Source: Nitrospira sp. BO4
GTDB lineage: Bacteria; Nitrospirota; Nitrospiria; Nitrospirales; Nitrospiraceae
Length of the DNA: 64,000 nucleotides
Assembly: GCA_030144965.1 (NCBI GenBank)
Contig: JAMPUU010000010.1
Location: 186,001-250,000 of the forward strand
Direction of reading: 5' to 3'
Both the position numbers and the translations under genes were made by a program. Numbering within the stretch: the stretch's first letter is position 1; each line of letters opens with the position of its first letter. The notes under the pieces were generated by a model that saw only the letters and a program-made list of their open reading frames with translations, was not told the origin of the DNA and ran no database searches. Positions 48,999 through 58,429 of this stretch are shown one piece after another.

Positions 48999-51900
48999 CT
49001 AGCTCAGATAGAGATACTGCAGCAGTGCCACTAGCCCATACAGTGATGATTCGACCACCGGCTGCTGATAGAGCGGCACAAAGGCGCCTTGTTCGTTGTC
49101 CTCCACTTCACCGATGATATGCTGGATCTGCCTGACCCGCACGTCGTGATCCTTGCCTATTCCCAAGGTCTGGACGATTTGCCGGTTGAGTCCGGCCAGC
49201 ACCGCCGCCTTCGCCTGACTGGCGGATTGATACAGGAGAAACGCGCCGAGCAGGGCGATCAGCACATTGACCGACCAAGAGATCAAGAGCAGGAGTGGAT
49301 AATTCCAGATGTCGAAATACTCGTTCCGGGCGGCGATCATGATCAAGAGCGCGATAAAGGGATACCGGATCAGTCGGTTGACCACCTGCGTCCGCTGGGC
49401 GATGAGATCCACGACTGCCAGGTACTTCAACTTTTCGAACTCGGCCTTCTGCGCTTCACCCAATCCATAATCGCGCAGGTATTCTTCTTGAACCTGCTCT
49501 GACCAGCCTCCCGTCGAACCAATCACCCATCCGATCCATCGCCGGCAGAGCATCACGGCGTCGAAGACCGCCAGATTCAGCAACACGACGATGCCGACGC
49601 TGGCGAGCGTCATGAACGAATCCACTCTACAGCTCAGGAGCCCGCGACAGGGATGGATATATTCTTCATCGAGCACGAAATACCCGATGGCCCACATCGC
49701 CCCCAAATACAGGAGGAACAACAGCATCGTGCGGACCATCCATTGGCCCAGCTGACTCGCTTCGCGATACCGAACCCAGGCCTGGTCCACTTTCATCGAG
49801 GCCATGGTGGCGATGGGATGGTAGGCTCGCTGGAGATTCGTCCAGAATGTTCTGGACGAAAACCGAGGACGTTCCGATAGGTCTTCGAATCGGAATTTCT
49901 CCCCGATCCGTTCTCCGTTTTTCTTGAGATCGCGGACCCCCTTCACAAACAGCAGCATCGCCAGCATCACCACGATCAGCCGGAGTAATTCGCTCGGCCA
50001 GATGCTGACCCCGGCGGTCCACGAAAAGGGCTCTCCTTCATCATGGTTGGCGAGCAACGCGGTTGCGCCACCGGCCAAGACGAACACCATGAATAACGTC
50101 ACGAGTACCACTGCTGCGATGCTCAGTGTGCGCGGATACCTCGTGATCCCCGACCAAAGCCGCTGATTGCTCCAGGCCACGACAATGACAAGGGCAAAGC
50201 CCACCGCTGTCGCCGCGGCCACCGCAGTATTATTGAACCCGACCCCTTGGCTCAGCGCACCGTACCCCTTCGTGTAGGCCAGATCGGTCCGCAAGGGATG
50301 CACGGTGCGCACCTCTGCCTTCTTGACGATGCTCAGGTCGACCGCGCCGTTTCTCCCCACCTCGAACAACCGTAGATGCGCTCCGGCATCGTACAGGCGA
50401 TCCTCCGGCGTCAGTAAGGCGTGGTACGCCGTCGTACAGGGACCGCTTGCAGCATCAGCCTGGTTGTCCCGACGGCACACCACATGACCGACCGCTTGCA
50501 AGGCGGCGAAGTAGGCGGAGGACTGATAGCTGCTTCGGAACGGCGGGACATCGCGCTGGAGACCGCCGTCCAACTGCAACCCGAAAGGAGAGGCGATGAC
50601 CATGTTGCGTGTCCATTTATATTCACTCGGGTGGAGATGCCGGGCATCGAGACCGATCGTAAAGAAAATGGCGTGAGGAAATGCCGGACGGAGCGCTTTG
50701 ATGATGAGCAACGAGTCATAGGGATCTGTCCCGAAGATCCCGATGGCTCGTGCACCCTCTCCTTCTTCGTGAATACGGTTGACCAAGGCCCGCACGTAGT
50801 CCACTTGACTCGTGCCTTCAGGGCGATCCTGCTGGTTATCTTTCGAGCTGTCGGCACGAGCGGTTTTCCCTTTGTCTTCACCCGGCACCTCGCCGTCCAG
50901 TCCGCTCAGGTAGCTATATCGTTGCACATTGAGACGCAGCGACTCGTACTCAGCCTGCCGCTGGATCTGCAGGTCGACCGCATGGGGAATATCGGAACAT
51001 CCCTGTTTGATCGCCACTGGAACCTCGATCAGCTCCAGGTCGCGCTCGGAAAAGGTCGCGATCTTTTTGCAGGCCGCGGCCCGAAATTCGATCGGGAGCG
51101 TCCTCCCATAGAACGAGTCCCATTCACCGATCAAAATTACGGCGTCCCACCCAAGACGCACCTGCCGCCGCTCCAGCTCCTCGACCAATGATTCGAAGAG
51201 CTGATCGTCAGACCCGATATCGTAGGCCAACCTGATATTCGCGTTCGACAAACGGTGGTAGAATTCCTGCTCGCAGGATTCGTATGTCGCGCAGGCCGTA
51301 CCTTTCCCAATCCCTGTTTTGAGCCCATAGGCCAACAACCCTTTCATCGCGCTGCTCCAGGGCGAGTACAGCTCGATCCATCCATCGGCGTTCGGCCAGA
51401 CACCGATACCCTCGTGCGGCTCGGCATACGACTCCCCCGCCTCAGCCAGCAACGCTCTAAATGCAGAAGAGCTGCGAGGCCCCAGGATCTTGAAGGTCAC
51501 AGCCGGTTGCAGCCGTGGATCCAACTGAACGAGTTTGCGTTTATCGTCCGTCAGGAGACATTCGCTTTTCTTCTCTGCTTCCCGGCACACGAGGGCTTGG
51601 GAGAATGACGTCAAGCTCGCGAAAAACCCTCGGCTGAGCGCTTCGTCCGGAAACCAGACGACCAGCACACTCCGCGATCTCGGAGTTTCTTCGTCACAGA
51701 CCCTCGTCTTCCTGAGTCGATACCATTCGTACGGGAGCGCTGGGATAGGGCTTTGCGGGTCCCACTCGACAAAAGATAGTTGGCCTTCCTGTTCCGGTAC
51801 ATAGCAGGACACCCCTAACGCGGTGCCGACTGCGTAGCGGTCTCGGATACGCGACTCGGTGCTTTCGACGTACGGCCCTCCGCTGGTCGTCACGAGGAGG

Positions 51901-52226
51901 ACGGTGAGGGACTGGCCCTCCTTGAGAACGCGTTCGGCAATCGTTTGTCGAAGTGCTCGGAGTCGTTGTGTAAGAGGCGGAGAAGGGGTTGTGGTCGCGC
52001 GGTTCGTTTTGATCTCGCGCATGCCGCGTTGAACGGCCGCGACCGGATCTTCCCACAATCGCGCACGAATGGTTTGCTCCTCGATCGTCGCCTTCATGTC
52101 CAGTCCGGTGCCGACCGGCCGAGAGCTTCGCAATGGTTCCTTCACGAGCAAGACGCCGGCGAGCGCCAGCACGAGCGTGAGGGCTCCTGCTATCGCAATT
52201 TTGGAGTCGCTTGGCTTCTTCGCCAT
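48999..52226 (-). CDS. Very large membrane protein with possible periplasmic binding-protein module
   Basis: Protein of 1075 residues that I do not recognise. An N-terminal membrane segment (about 9-30) is followed by a large probably periplasmic part (about 31-690). Within it the stretch IGIFGTDPYDSLLIIKALRP, AIFFTIGLDARHLHP and PPFRSSYQSSAYFAALQAVG (about 510-610) resembles type-1 periplasmic binding proteins, as in ligand receptors. The C-terminal third has about eight hydrophobic segments separated by charged loops. No kinase, HAMP, methyl-accepting or transport motif is visible. Cysteines are frequent in the periplasmic part. Sensor or transporter function is inference. Confidence 0.7.
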   Translation of the reverse strand: MAKKPSDSKIAIAGALTLVLALAGVLLVKEPLRSSRPVGTGLDMKATIEEQTIRARLWEDPVAAVQRGMREIKTNRATTTPSPPLTQRLRALRQTIAERVLKEGQSLTVLLVTTSGGPYVESTESRIRDRYAVGTALGVSCYVPEQEGQLSFVEWDPQSPIPALPYEWYRLRKTRVCDEETPRSRSVLVVWFPDEALSRGFFASLTSFSQALVCREAEKKSECLLTDDKRKLVQLDPRLQPAVTFKILGPRSSSAFRALLAEAGESYAEPHEGIGVWPNADGWIELYSPWSSAMKGLLAYGLKTGIGKGTACATYESCEQEFYHRLSNANIRLAYDIGSDDQLFESLVEELERRQVRLGWDAVILIGEWDSFYGRTLPIEFRAAACKKIATFSERDLELIEVPVAIKQGCSDIPHAVDLQIQRQAEYESLRLNVQRYSYLSGLDGEVPGEDKGKTARADSSKDNQQDRPEGTSQVDYVRALVNRIHEEGEGARAIGIFGTDPYDSLLIIKALRPAFPHAIFFTIGLDARHLHPSEYKWTRNMVIASPFGLQLDGGLQRDVPPFRSSYQSSAYFAALQAVGHVVCRRDNQADAASGPCTTAYHALLTPEDRLYDAGAHLRLFEVGRNGAVDLSIVKKAEVRTVHPLRTDLAYTKGYGALSQGVGFNNTAVAAATAVGFALVIVVAWSNQRLWSGITRYPRTLSIAAVVLVTLFMVFVLAGGATALLANHDEGEPFSWTAGVSIWPSELLRLIVVMLAMLLFVKGVRDLKKNGERIGEKFRFEDLSERPRFSSRTFWTNLQRAYHPIATMASMKVDQAWVRYREASQLGQWMVRTMLLFLLYLGAMWAIGYFVLDEEYIHPCRGLLSCRVDSFMTLASVGIVVLLNLAVFDAVMLCRRWIGWVIGSTGGWSEQVQEEYLRDYGLGEAQKAEFEKLKYLAVVDLIAQRTQVVNRLIRYPFIALLIMIAARNEYFDIWNYPLLLLISWSVNVLIALLGAFLLYQSASQAKAAVLAGLNRQIVQTLGIGKDHDVRVRQIQHIIGEVEDNEQGAFVPLYQQPVVESSLYGLVALLQYLYLS

Positions 52227-52363
52227 GTCCTTCGAACCATGTGGGAAAAAGGAAGCTTCGATTCGAGTTGGAGCGTTGACACTCTACAACAGACGCTTCG
52301 GAGAGGGAAGCGAGCCCGGATGAGGGACGTTCGGAACGCACACGACGAAGGGCGATGCTCACC

Positions 52364-53839
52364 CTATGATGAGCAACTGACCGAGAGATGCTTGCCCCAG
52401 TTGGGCGGAGGAAGGGCATAGGCTTCCATGCCCTGTTGGTCGTTGAAGGGATCTTGCAACAGAGTGAAGAGGCGATCGATTTCGGAGAAGTCCTTGTGTC
52501 GGGCCTTCTCAATGGCCGTCTGCGCGAGATAGTTGCGCAGCACGTATGTGGGATTCACACGGTTCATCCGGTCGCGTCGCTCATCGTCATGGCTGCGTTC
52601 ATTCCGCAGTCGATCCCGATAGCGCTTCGCCCACTCATCGAAACGGTCACGGTTGAGGAAGTGTTCACGCAGCGTTTCGTTGGGCGCGCCGTCAGCCGTG
52701 GAGAAGGCGCTCAGTTCCCTCAACACGATCGTATAATCCGCATGGCTGCGCTGGAGAAGGCCCAGGAAGTCGCGAATGAGTTCGTCGTCTTCCGCTCGCT
52801 CGTCCATCAATCCGAATTTCACCCGCATGAGTTTCATATACTCCCGCTCAAACAGCGGTTGATAGATCTCAAGGCCCGCCTTCAGCGCCTCCTTTTCCGC
52901 CAACGGTAACAGCGCTTGAGCCAAGCAGCTCAGATTCCAAAGCCCGATGTAGGGCTGCTGGTTGAAGGCATAGCGGCCGTTGTGGTCCGAATGGTTGCAG
53001 ATGAAACCGGCGTCATAGTCGTCCATGAAGCCGTAGGGTCCATAGTCCAGCGTAAGCCCGAGAATCGACATGTTGTCCGTGTTCATCACCCCATGCGCCC
53101 ATCCCACGGCCTGCCATTGGGCGATCAGCCTCGCCGTGCGCTCGACCACTTCGGCAAAGAAGCGCGCGTATTTGTCGACGGTCTCACCAAGATGGGAAAA
53201 ATGTTGCTCGATCACATAGTCGGCGAGGGCTTTTAGGTGCTCATGCTGTTTCCGGTAATAGAAGACCTCGAACGTGCCGAACCGGACATGGGAAGGCGCC
53301 ATGCGGACCAGCATCGCGCCTGTCTCGACCTGCTCGCGATAGACCTTGTCGTCGCTGCCCACGAGGCAGAGCGCTTGTGTGGTCGGGATCCCGAGACCCC
53401 GCATCGCGGCGCAACAGAGGTATTCGCGGATCGTCGAGCGCAGAACCGCTCGGCCGTCTCCGTCACGCGAAAACGGCGTCATCCCCGCACCCTTGAGATG
53501 CAAGTCCCACCGCTCTCCTTTCCCGTTCTTCACCTCGCCGAGCAGAATCGCGCGGCCGTCACCGAGTTGCGGAACGTAGACACCGAACTGATGGCCTGAG
53601 TACAGCATCGCGAGCGGCTCCATTCCGGGTGCCAATGCGCTGCCTCCGAAGAGCGTCGCGAACTCTGTCCGAGTGAATTGCTCGGGATCAAGATCGATCA
53701 GTTCAGCTGCGACCGGGTCTGCATGAATCAGATAGGGCTGGGCGCTGAACGGAGTCGGATTCAATCGCGCGTAAAAGGCCGGGGGAAGACGGACATAGCT
53801 ATTGTCGAAGGAAAGCGTTTCCAGTGTGCGCCGAGTCAT
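52364..53839 (-). CDS. selO: Protein adenylyltransferase SelO
   Basis: Pseudokinase-fold enzyme of 491 residues that transfers AMP to protein hydroxyl groups (YdiU/UPF0061). Typical blocks are present: LYSGHQFGVYVPQLGDGRAI, LLGEVKNGKGERWDLHLKGAG in two parts, SRDGDGRAVLRSTIREYLC, and GVMNTDNMSILGLTLDYGPYGFMDDYD with the metal-binding Asn and Asp. The C-terminus ends CSS, which matches the end of bacterial SelO, where eukaryotic forms carry selenocysteine. It lies 13 bases after the DUF2294 gene on the same strand. Confidence 0.95.
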   Translation of the reverse strand: MTRRTLETLSFDNSYVRLPPAFYARLNPTPFSAQPYLIHADPVAAELIDLDPEQFTRTEFATLFGGSALAPGMEPLAMLYSGHQFGVYVPQLGDGRAILLGEVKNGKGERWDLHLKGAGMTPFSRDGDGRAVLRSTIREYLCCAAMRGLGIPTTQALCLVGSDDKVYREQVETGAMLVRMAPSHVRFGTFEVFYYRKQHEHLKALADYVIEQHFSHLGETVDKYARFFAEVVERTARLIAQWQAVGWAHGVMNTDNMSILGLTLDYGPYGFMDDYDAGFICNHSDHNGRYAFNQQPYIGLWNLSCLAQALLPLAEKEALKAGLEIYQPLFEREYMKLMRVKFGLMDERAEDDELIRDFLGLLQRSHADYTIVLRELSAFSTADGAPNETLREHFLNRDRFDEWAKRYRDRLRNERSHDDERRDRMNRVNPTYVLRNYLAQTAIEKARHKDFSEIDRLFTLLQDPFNDQQGMEAYALPPPNWGKHLSVSCSS

Positions 53840-53852
53840 GGAAGACTATAGC

Positions 53853-54197
53853 TTATCGGCTACCGTTCTGGATATCACGATCCATCGTAAAGACGAAGAC
53901 TCGCTCTCCGAGCTGTACGTCGATATCGGTGAACAGACCCAGGATTTTGGTCCCGGTGATCTCACTGACTTGTTCGCACAGCCTGTCACGGCCCTGGGCA
54001 ATCAGATTTTGCCGCAGCCGTTTCACCATCTCGATCCCTTCCGCAGTTTTCGCGAGTTGGCGTTCGGCCGGCGTCAGGACGCCTTTCAGGCGTACGACAA
54101 CGAGATCGCGGGCGACAAGCGCACGGACTTCATCAGGGCCTCGGCCCAGAAACTCCTGTTCGAATTTGATGACGGCATTGCGTATCGCGCTTTCCAT
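53853..54197 (-). CDS. DUF2294 family protein
   Basis: Small soluble protein of 114 residues: MESAIRNAVIKFEQEFLGRG then DEVRALVARDLVVVRLKGVL and a C-terminal VFTMDRDIQ. It matches the DUF2294 family. From memory such genes are found near inorganic-carbon uptake clusters in chemolithoautotrophs, but function is unknown. A GGAAG site precedes the ATG at 54197; the frame is open to 54242. It is divergent from the dab cluster, sharing the intergenic control region, and forms a unit with selO. Confidence 0.8.
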   Translation of the reverse strand: MESAIRNAVIKFEQEFLGRGPDEVRALVARDLVVVRLKGVLTPAERQLAKTAEGIEMVKRLRQNLIAQGRDRLCEQVSEITGTKILGLFTDIDVQLGERVFVFTMDRDIQNGSR

Positions 54198-54338
54198 ACG
54201 TTCTTCCTTTACGATTATAGAATTGCGTGAGGAAGCGAACAAGTGCCGTCTAGGTCTTTTGTCTCCACCACGGGACCACTCCTGGGTCTTTCGGTTCCGG
54301 ACACCTATGGATGGAAGTCCTGGTCCACCATTTCGGGC

Positions 54339-54365
54339 TTGACCCTATCCTTTGCGCCATATTAT
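54339..54365 (+). promoter_or_regulatory. Candidate promoter of the dab cluster
   Basis: TTGACC at 54339-54344 and TATTAT at 54360-54365 have a short 15-base spacer. If used, the transcript would start near 54372, giving a leader of about 200 bases that contains the whole structured region described next. Confidence 0.35.
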
Positions 54366-54395
54366 TCATGGAGTCGTATTTACTAAAGCGCAATG

Positions 54396-54548
54396 TTGCC
54401 AATCCCACGATTGAGAGTGGGCTGGCAAGAAAGCCTGATACTTTCATTACGGGCCGTAGGGTGACCGGCAATTCACGGGGAGAGGCCGGTCGCAGTACAA
54501 GCCAACCGAACATGGCTCGATCACGCATCGAGCGGGCGGTTGGCTTTT
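54396..54548 (+). ncRNA. Candidate structured leader RNA (possible riboswitch) of the dab cluster
   Basis: Three successive hairpins precede a terminator-like stem. Stem 1 pairs TTGCCA-CCCAC (54396-54408) with GTGGG-TGGCAA (54417-54428). Stem 2 pairs GAAAG with CTTTC (54429-54445). Stem 3 pairs GACCGGC (54463-54469) with GCCGGTC (54485-54491) around AATTCACGGGGAGAG, whose TTCAC can also pair back with GTGA at 54461-54464. The purine-rich loop and competing pairings before an attenuator are the layout of a riboswitch. I cannot assign a known class. Confidence 0.5.
54501..54548 (+). terminator. Attenuator-like terminator in the dab leader
   Basis: GCCAACCG (54501-54508) pairs with CGGTTGGC (54537-54544), with an inner stem GCTCGAT/ATCGAGC (54515-54521 with 54527-54533), and TTTTGTGTTTTC follows. 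It ends about 30 bases before the dabB1 start and just after the structured leader, so it probably decides whether transcription enters the cluster. Confidence 0.75.
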
Positions 54549-54576
54549 GTGTTTTCAGGATCCTTTTGAGGTCGTG

Positions 54577-56277
54577 ATGTCCGGCGTGTTGCTTGTGCCC
54601 CTGCTTCCATTGATCGCCGCGCTCATCGTGGGCGTCGGCAGTGAAGCCACGCGTCACGCTCGTGCAAGAATCGCTGCCTGGCCGTTCGGCGGGGCCTTCT
54701 GCGGAGCCATCGCTACGCTGTACGTGGTGGCCACTGACGGCCCGATTGCGCTCCGACTGTACGATCCGGTCGCCTCCACGGTGCTGGCTGTTCCGATCGG
54801 CATCTACGTCGACCGGTTGAGCGCAGTCATGATGGTATTGATCTCCGGCATCGGCACGATCATCTATACCTACTCCGTCGGGTACATGTACCAAGATTTG
54901 CACGAGCGCCGGTACCTCGCCTTGATCGGGGTCACCGTGTTTGTCCTCCTCTGCATGGTGTCGAGCGCGAATCTATTGATGCTGTTCATGCTATGGCAGT
55001 TGCTGAGTTACCTCCTGTATCTGCTGGTCCACAATCATAGCCATCAAGAAACGCTGAAGAGCGCGTTTCGCACGTTCACGCTCTTGCGGGTCGGTGATGT
55101 CGCCTTCTTGGGCGGAACGGTGCTGGCTTACTCGCTGTACGGTACGCTGGAATTTCCTGATCTGTTTGCCGTCGCCGTGCAATCGACGGCGACCGTGTCT
55201 CTGTTCCCCGGTGTCGAATTCAACGGCGCGACCGCGGTCACCTTCCTGCTCCTTGTCGGCGGGATGAGTAAGTCAGCCCAGTTTCCACTCCACGGCTGGC
55301 TTCCCCGGTATCTCTATGCCCCGACGTCGGTCACTGCGCTCCTGCACGCGGGCATCATCAATGCCGCGGGCTTTCTCATCAACCGCCTGGCTCCGCTCTT
55401 CGGGATGAGCTCGACCACTCTGCACATCGCCCTCGTGATCGGGACACTGACGGCCATCCTCGGCGCGACGATGATGTTGGTGCAAAACGACATTAAGAAC
55501 ATGCTCGGCTTTTCGACGATCGGCCAGATGGGCTACATGATCATGGAATGCGGTCTCGGGGCCTTTTCGCTCGCAGTCTTTCACTTGATCGCCCACGGTC
55601 TGTTCAAAGCGACGGTGTTCTTGTACAGCGGGAATGTCATTCACAAGGCGAGACAGGAACCGATCCTCCCCCATCCAAAACGCGAGACCGAAGAAGAAAG
55701 TTACTCGCCCCTGACCTGGATGACAGGATTTCTCACGACCCTGCTGATTCCCTTACTCATCTTGCTGGCGACTCACGGCGTACTACAGATCCCGCTGTTG
55801 GAATCTCAGGGGACCGTCATTTTTCTCTTTTTCATTTGGATCACGTCTTCGCAAGCGATCCTGACGCTGACGCGGTTGCGTGCCGTTGCCTCCTGGAAAG
55901 TCTCTGCGGCGATGTTAGTGACTTTGTTGTTCATCGTGTTCGTCTATCTGTTTGCCGTCGAATCGTTCACGGCATTCCTCTACCCGAACCCGGAAGAAGT
56001 CGCCTCATACTTTAAGGCCGCCGATCTCCCGGACTGGCTCTTTGATCTCCTCCTCGTGGTATCGACGCTGGTCACGATTGGAGGCTGGATCTATCTTTAC
56101 ATGCGAGCCCACGGACGGACCGTGTGGATACCATCATGGATTAGTGGCGTCCGGATCCGCCTCTATGTGCTGTTTCTCAATCGACTCTATGTCGACGCGG
56201 TTTTACATCGAGTGGGGCACACCCTGACATCTGTCATTCAACGCTTGGATAAGCGCGCCCAGGAACGCTCGCTTTGA
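54577..56277 (+). CDS. dabB: DabB-type proton/sodium-conducting membrane subunit (copy 1)
   Basis: NuoL/MrpA-like integral membrane protein of 566 residues that couples ion flow to DabA for CO2/bicarbonate uptake. It has the Proton_antipo_M core: the segments MSKSAQFPLHGWLPRYLYAP, TSVTALLHAGIINAAGFLIN and GFSTIGQMGYMIMECGLGAF carry the Lys, His and Glu positions used in ion channels of this family. About 14 hydrophobic segments are visible. The ATG at 54577 follows TGAGG; a GTG at 54574 is also in frame. It is preceded by the structured leader and followed by a repeat element and its paralogue. Confidence 0.88.
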   Translation: MSGVLLVPLLPLIAALIVGVGSEATRHARARIAAWPFGGAFCGAIATLYVVATDGPIALRLYDPVASTVLAVPIGIYVDRLSAVMMVLISGIGTIIYTYSVGYMYQDLHERRYLALIGVTVFVLLCMVSSANLLMLFMLWQLLSYLLYLLVHNHSHQETLKSAFRTFTLLRVGDVAFLGGTVLAYSLYGTLEFPDLFAVAVQSTATVSLFPGVEFNGATAVTFLLLVGGMSKSAQFPLHGWLPRYLYAPTSVTALLHAGIINAAGFLINRLAPLFGMSSTTLHIALVIGTLTAILGATMMLVQNDIKNMLGFSTIGQMGYMIMECGLGAFSLAVFHLIAHGLFKATVFLYSGNVIHKARQEPILPHPKRETEEESYSPLTWMTGFLTTLLIPLLILLATHGVLQIPLLESQGTVIFLFFIWITSSQAILTLTRLRAVASWKVSAAMLVTLLFIVFVYLFAVESFTAFLYPNPEEVASYFKAADLPDWLFDLLLVVSTLVTIGGWIYLYMRAHGRTVWIPSWISGVRIRLYVLFLNRLYVDAVLHRVGHTLTSVIQRLDKRAQERSL

Positions 56278-56494
56278 CCGGCACTGGCAGGACCGTACCG
56301 AGTGAGACTGCCGAATTGTGAACGACAGAGACGCCTCGTGCACGACGGCGCATGAGGAGGGTCTGGCGGGGGCGGTCAGTCTTTGCTTGACGAAAATAGA
56401 GAACCCGTATTAATGGTTACCCTCCTCCCGTTGTAGATGGTGTGCCGATTGCCCGATTGAGAGAGGACAAACGCTTTTCAGGAGAGCCTGCAGG

Positions 56495-56704
56495 CTGTTC
56501 AAAAAAGCCTGCCTTTTTCACCTGCCCAAACCCCAGCGCGCCAAGATGCGCTCTTCCGCGGGGCGGCCGCAGGAAGCGAGGCAGCGAAGCGTAACCAATT
56601 TTCACCCGGCCCACCCATCGCCTGTCGGTACAGGCGTGTACCCAAGGGCCGTACGTTGAGTCTCTAAGCACCGCGAGAACGCTGTTAGCGGACTTTTTCA
56701 ACAG
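56495..56704. mobile_element. Short inverted-repeat element (MITE-like) between the two dabB copies
   Basis: The ends are inverted: CTGTTCAAAAAAGCCTGC at the left and the reverse complement CTGTTGAAAAAGTCCGC at the right, about 210 bases apart. Between them is GC-rich sequence with a purine-rich GCGGCCGCAGGAAGCGAGGC stretch. No transposase is encoded. I recall similar repeats with TTCAAAAA ends in Nitrospira-type genomes, but this cannot be checked here. The rest of the 445-base gap 56278-56722 holds no gene; a minus-strand frame of 94 codons across it appears to be an artefact of the repeat. Confidence 0.6.
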
Positions 56705-56722
56705 TATGCTAGGGGGAATGAC

Positions 56723-58429
56723 GTGCTCCTGTCGCTGACACTCATCGTTCCATTTCTCCTCCTAGCCGCCGCCGGCATCGTGATGATCGGCGGTAAGACG
56801 CCGCGTTTCACCCGTGCAAAGGCGGCCGCCTATCCCGTCGGCCTGGCGTTCCTAGGCTCCATAGGCATCCTGACGATGATCTCATCGCAGGGTCCCGTCA
56901 CCGTTCGGTTCTATGATCCGGCCTCCGTCACGGCCTTCATTATTCCCATCGGTTTCTATGTCGACCGGCTGAGCGCGGTCATGATGACGTTGATCACGGG
57001 CGTGAGCACCATCATTTACTGCTACTCGACGAGCTACATGTACCAGGATGGTCATGCGCGCCGATATCTCGCCTTGATTTGCCTGACCGACTTCGTCTTG
57101 ATCTGCATGGTCTCGAGCGGGAACCTCATGATGCTGTTTCTCTTTTGGCAAATCCTCAGCTACCTGCTCTACCTGCTCGCGCACAACCATATCCACCCTG
57201 CGACGTTGGCGGGCGCATTCAAGACGTTTACGCTGCTGCGTGTTGCCGATACGGCCTTTCTTGCCGGTATTGCTCTCGCGTATCAACTCTACGGCACCCT
57301 CGAATTCCAAGAGTTGTTTGCCAGAGCAGCTGGCACTCCCATCACCCTTTCGATTCTGCCTGGGATGGATGTCAGCGCCACAACGGCTGTGACGTTCCTC
57401 CTTTTTATCGGGGCGATGGGCAAATCCGCTCAGTTTCCTCTGCATCTGTGGCTGCCGGGATCGCTGTTCGCTCCCACGCCGGTCCACGCATTGCTGCACG
57501 CGGGTATTATCAACGCCGGAGGCTTTCTCATTAACCGTCTCGCGCCCCTCTTCGGAATGAGCTCAACCACCCTGCACGTCGCCTTCGTCATCGGGACCCT
57601 GACAGCCGCCCTCGGCGCGACGATGATGCTGGCCCAAAACGACATCAAGAAGACGTTGGGCTTCTCCACGATCGGCCAAATGGGCTATATGATTATGGAA
57701 TGCGGCCTGGGGGCCTTCTCGCTGGCCGTGTTCCATCTGATCGCCCATGGTCTCTTCAAGGCCACGGTCTTCCTCAATTGTGGAAATGTCATCCATAAGG
57801 CGCGCCAGGAGCCGCATTTTCCCCATACAGACCACGCAGATGACGAGGCGGGATTCTCTCGCTTGACCTGGTCGACGGGGTTTGTGACGACACTCTTTAT
57901 TCCGCTGCTTATCTTATTGGTCACGCATGGAGTCCTGCGCATTCCGTTGCTGGAATCACAGGGAACCGTTATTATCCTGTTTTTCATCTGGATCACCTCG
58001 TCGCAAGCGATCCTGACGCTCACGCGACTTCGTGCCGTGGCTTCATGGAAGGTGTCGGTCGTCATGTTGCTGACGCTCCTCTTCATCGTGTTCGTCTATT
58101 TGTTTGCCGTCGAGTCGTTCACCGCATTTCTCTACCCCAACCCAGATGAAGTCGCGTCATATTTCAAGACCGCCGGTCTCCCAGACTGGCTCTTCGACCT
58201 CATGGTCGTGATGGCTGCGTTCATGACGGTCTTGGGCTGGACCTACCTCTACATGCGTGCCCACGGTCGGACGGTCTGGATGCCGGCTTGGATCGAAGGA
58301 CTAAGGATCCGCCTCTATACGGTGTTCCTGAACCGGATCTATGCCGATGAGCTCTATCAGTTTGTCGGCTCGATGACCGCGCAACTGATACATCGGATCG
58401 ACAAGCTGGAACGCGGGTGGTCTCGATGA
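56723..58429 (+). CDS. dabB: DabB-type membrane subunit (copy 2)
   Basis: Protein of 568 residues, very similar to copy 1. Long stretches such as LINRLAPLFGMSSTTLH, LGFSTIGQMGYMIMECGLGA and AVFHLIAHGLFKATVFL are the same; most changes are in the first 60 residues and around 200-215. It keeps the MGKSAQFPLHLWLPG and HAGIIN ion-channel motifs. The start is GTG at 56723 after a strong AGGGGG. Its stop overlaps the start of the next gene (ATGA). The close similarity suggests a fairly recent tandem duplication. Confidence 0.88.
   Translation: MLLSLTLIVPFLLLAAAGIVMIGGKTPRFTRAKAAAYPVGLAFLGSIGILTMISSQGPVTVRFYDPASVTAFIIPIGFYVDRLSAVMMTLITGVSTIIYCYSTSYMYQDGHARRYLALICLTDFVLICMVSSGNLMMLFLFWQILSYLLYLLAHNHIHPATLAGAFKTFTLLRVADTAFLAGIALAYQLYGTLEFQELFARAAGTPITLSILPGMDVSATTAVTFLLFIGAMGKSAQFPLHLWLPGSLFAPTPVHALLHAGIINAGGFLINRLAPLFGMSSTTLHVAFVIGTLTAALGATMMLAQNDIKKTLGFSTIGQMGYMIMECGLGAFSLAVFHLIAHGLFKATVFLNCGNVIHKARQEPHFPHTDHADDEAGFSRLTWSTGFVTTLFIPLLILLVTHGVLRIPLLESQGTVIILFFIWITSSQAILTLTRLRAVASWKVSVVMLLTLLFIVFVYLFAVESFTAFLYPNPDEVASYFKTAGLPDWLFDLMVVMAAFMTVLGWTYLYMRAHGRTVWMPAWIEGLRIRLYTVFLNRIYADELYQFVGSMTAQLIHRIDKLERGWSR

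Noticed and set aside
56417-56701. Minus-strand open frame of 94 codons between the two dabB copies
   Set aside because: It coincides with the inverted-repeat element, has low-complexity Arg/Gly-rich composition and no ribosome site; it looks like a by-product of the repeat.
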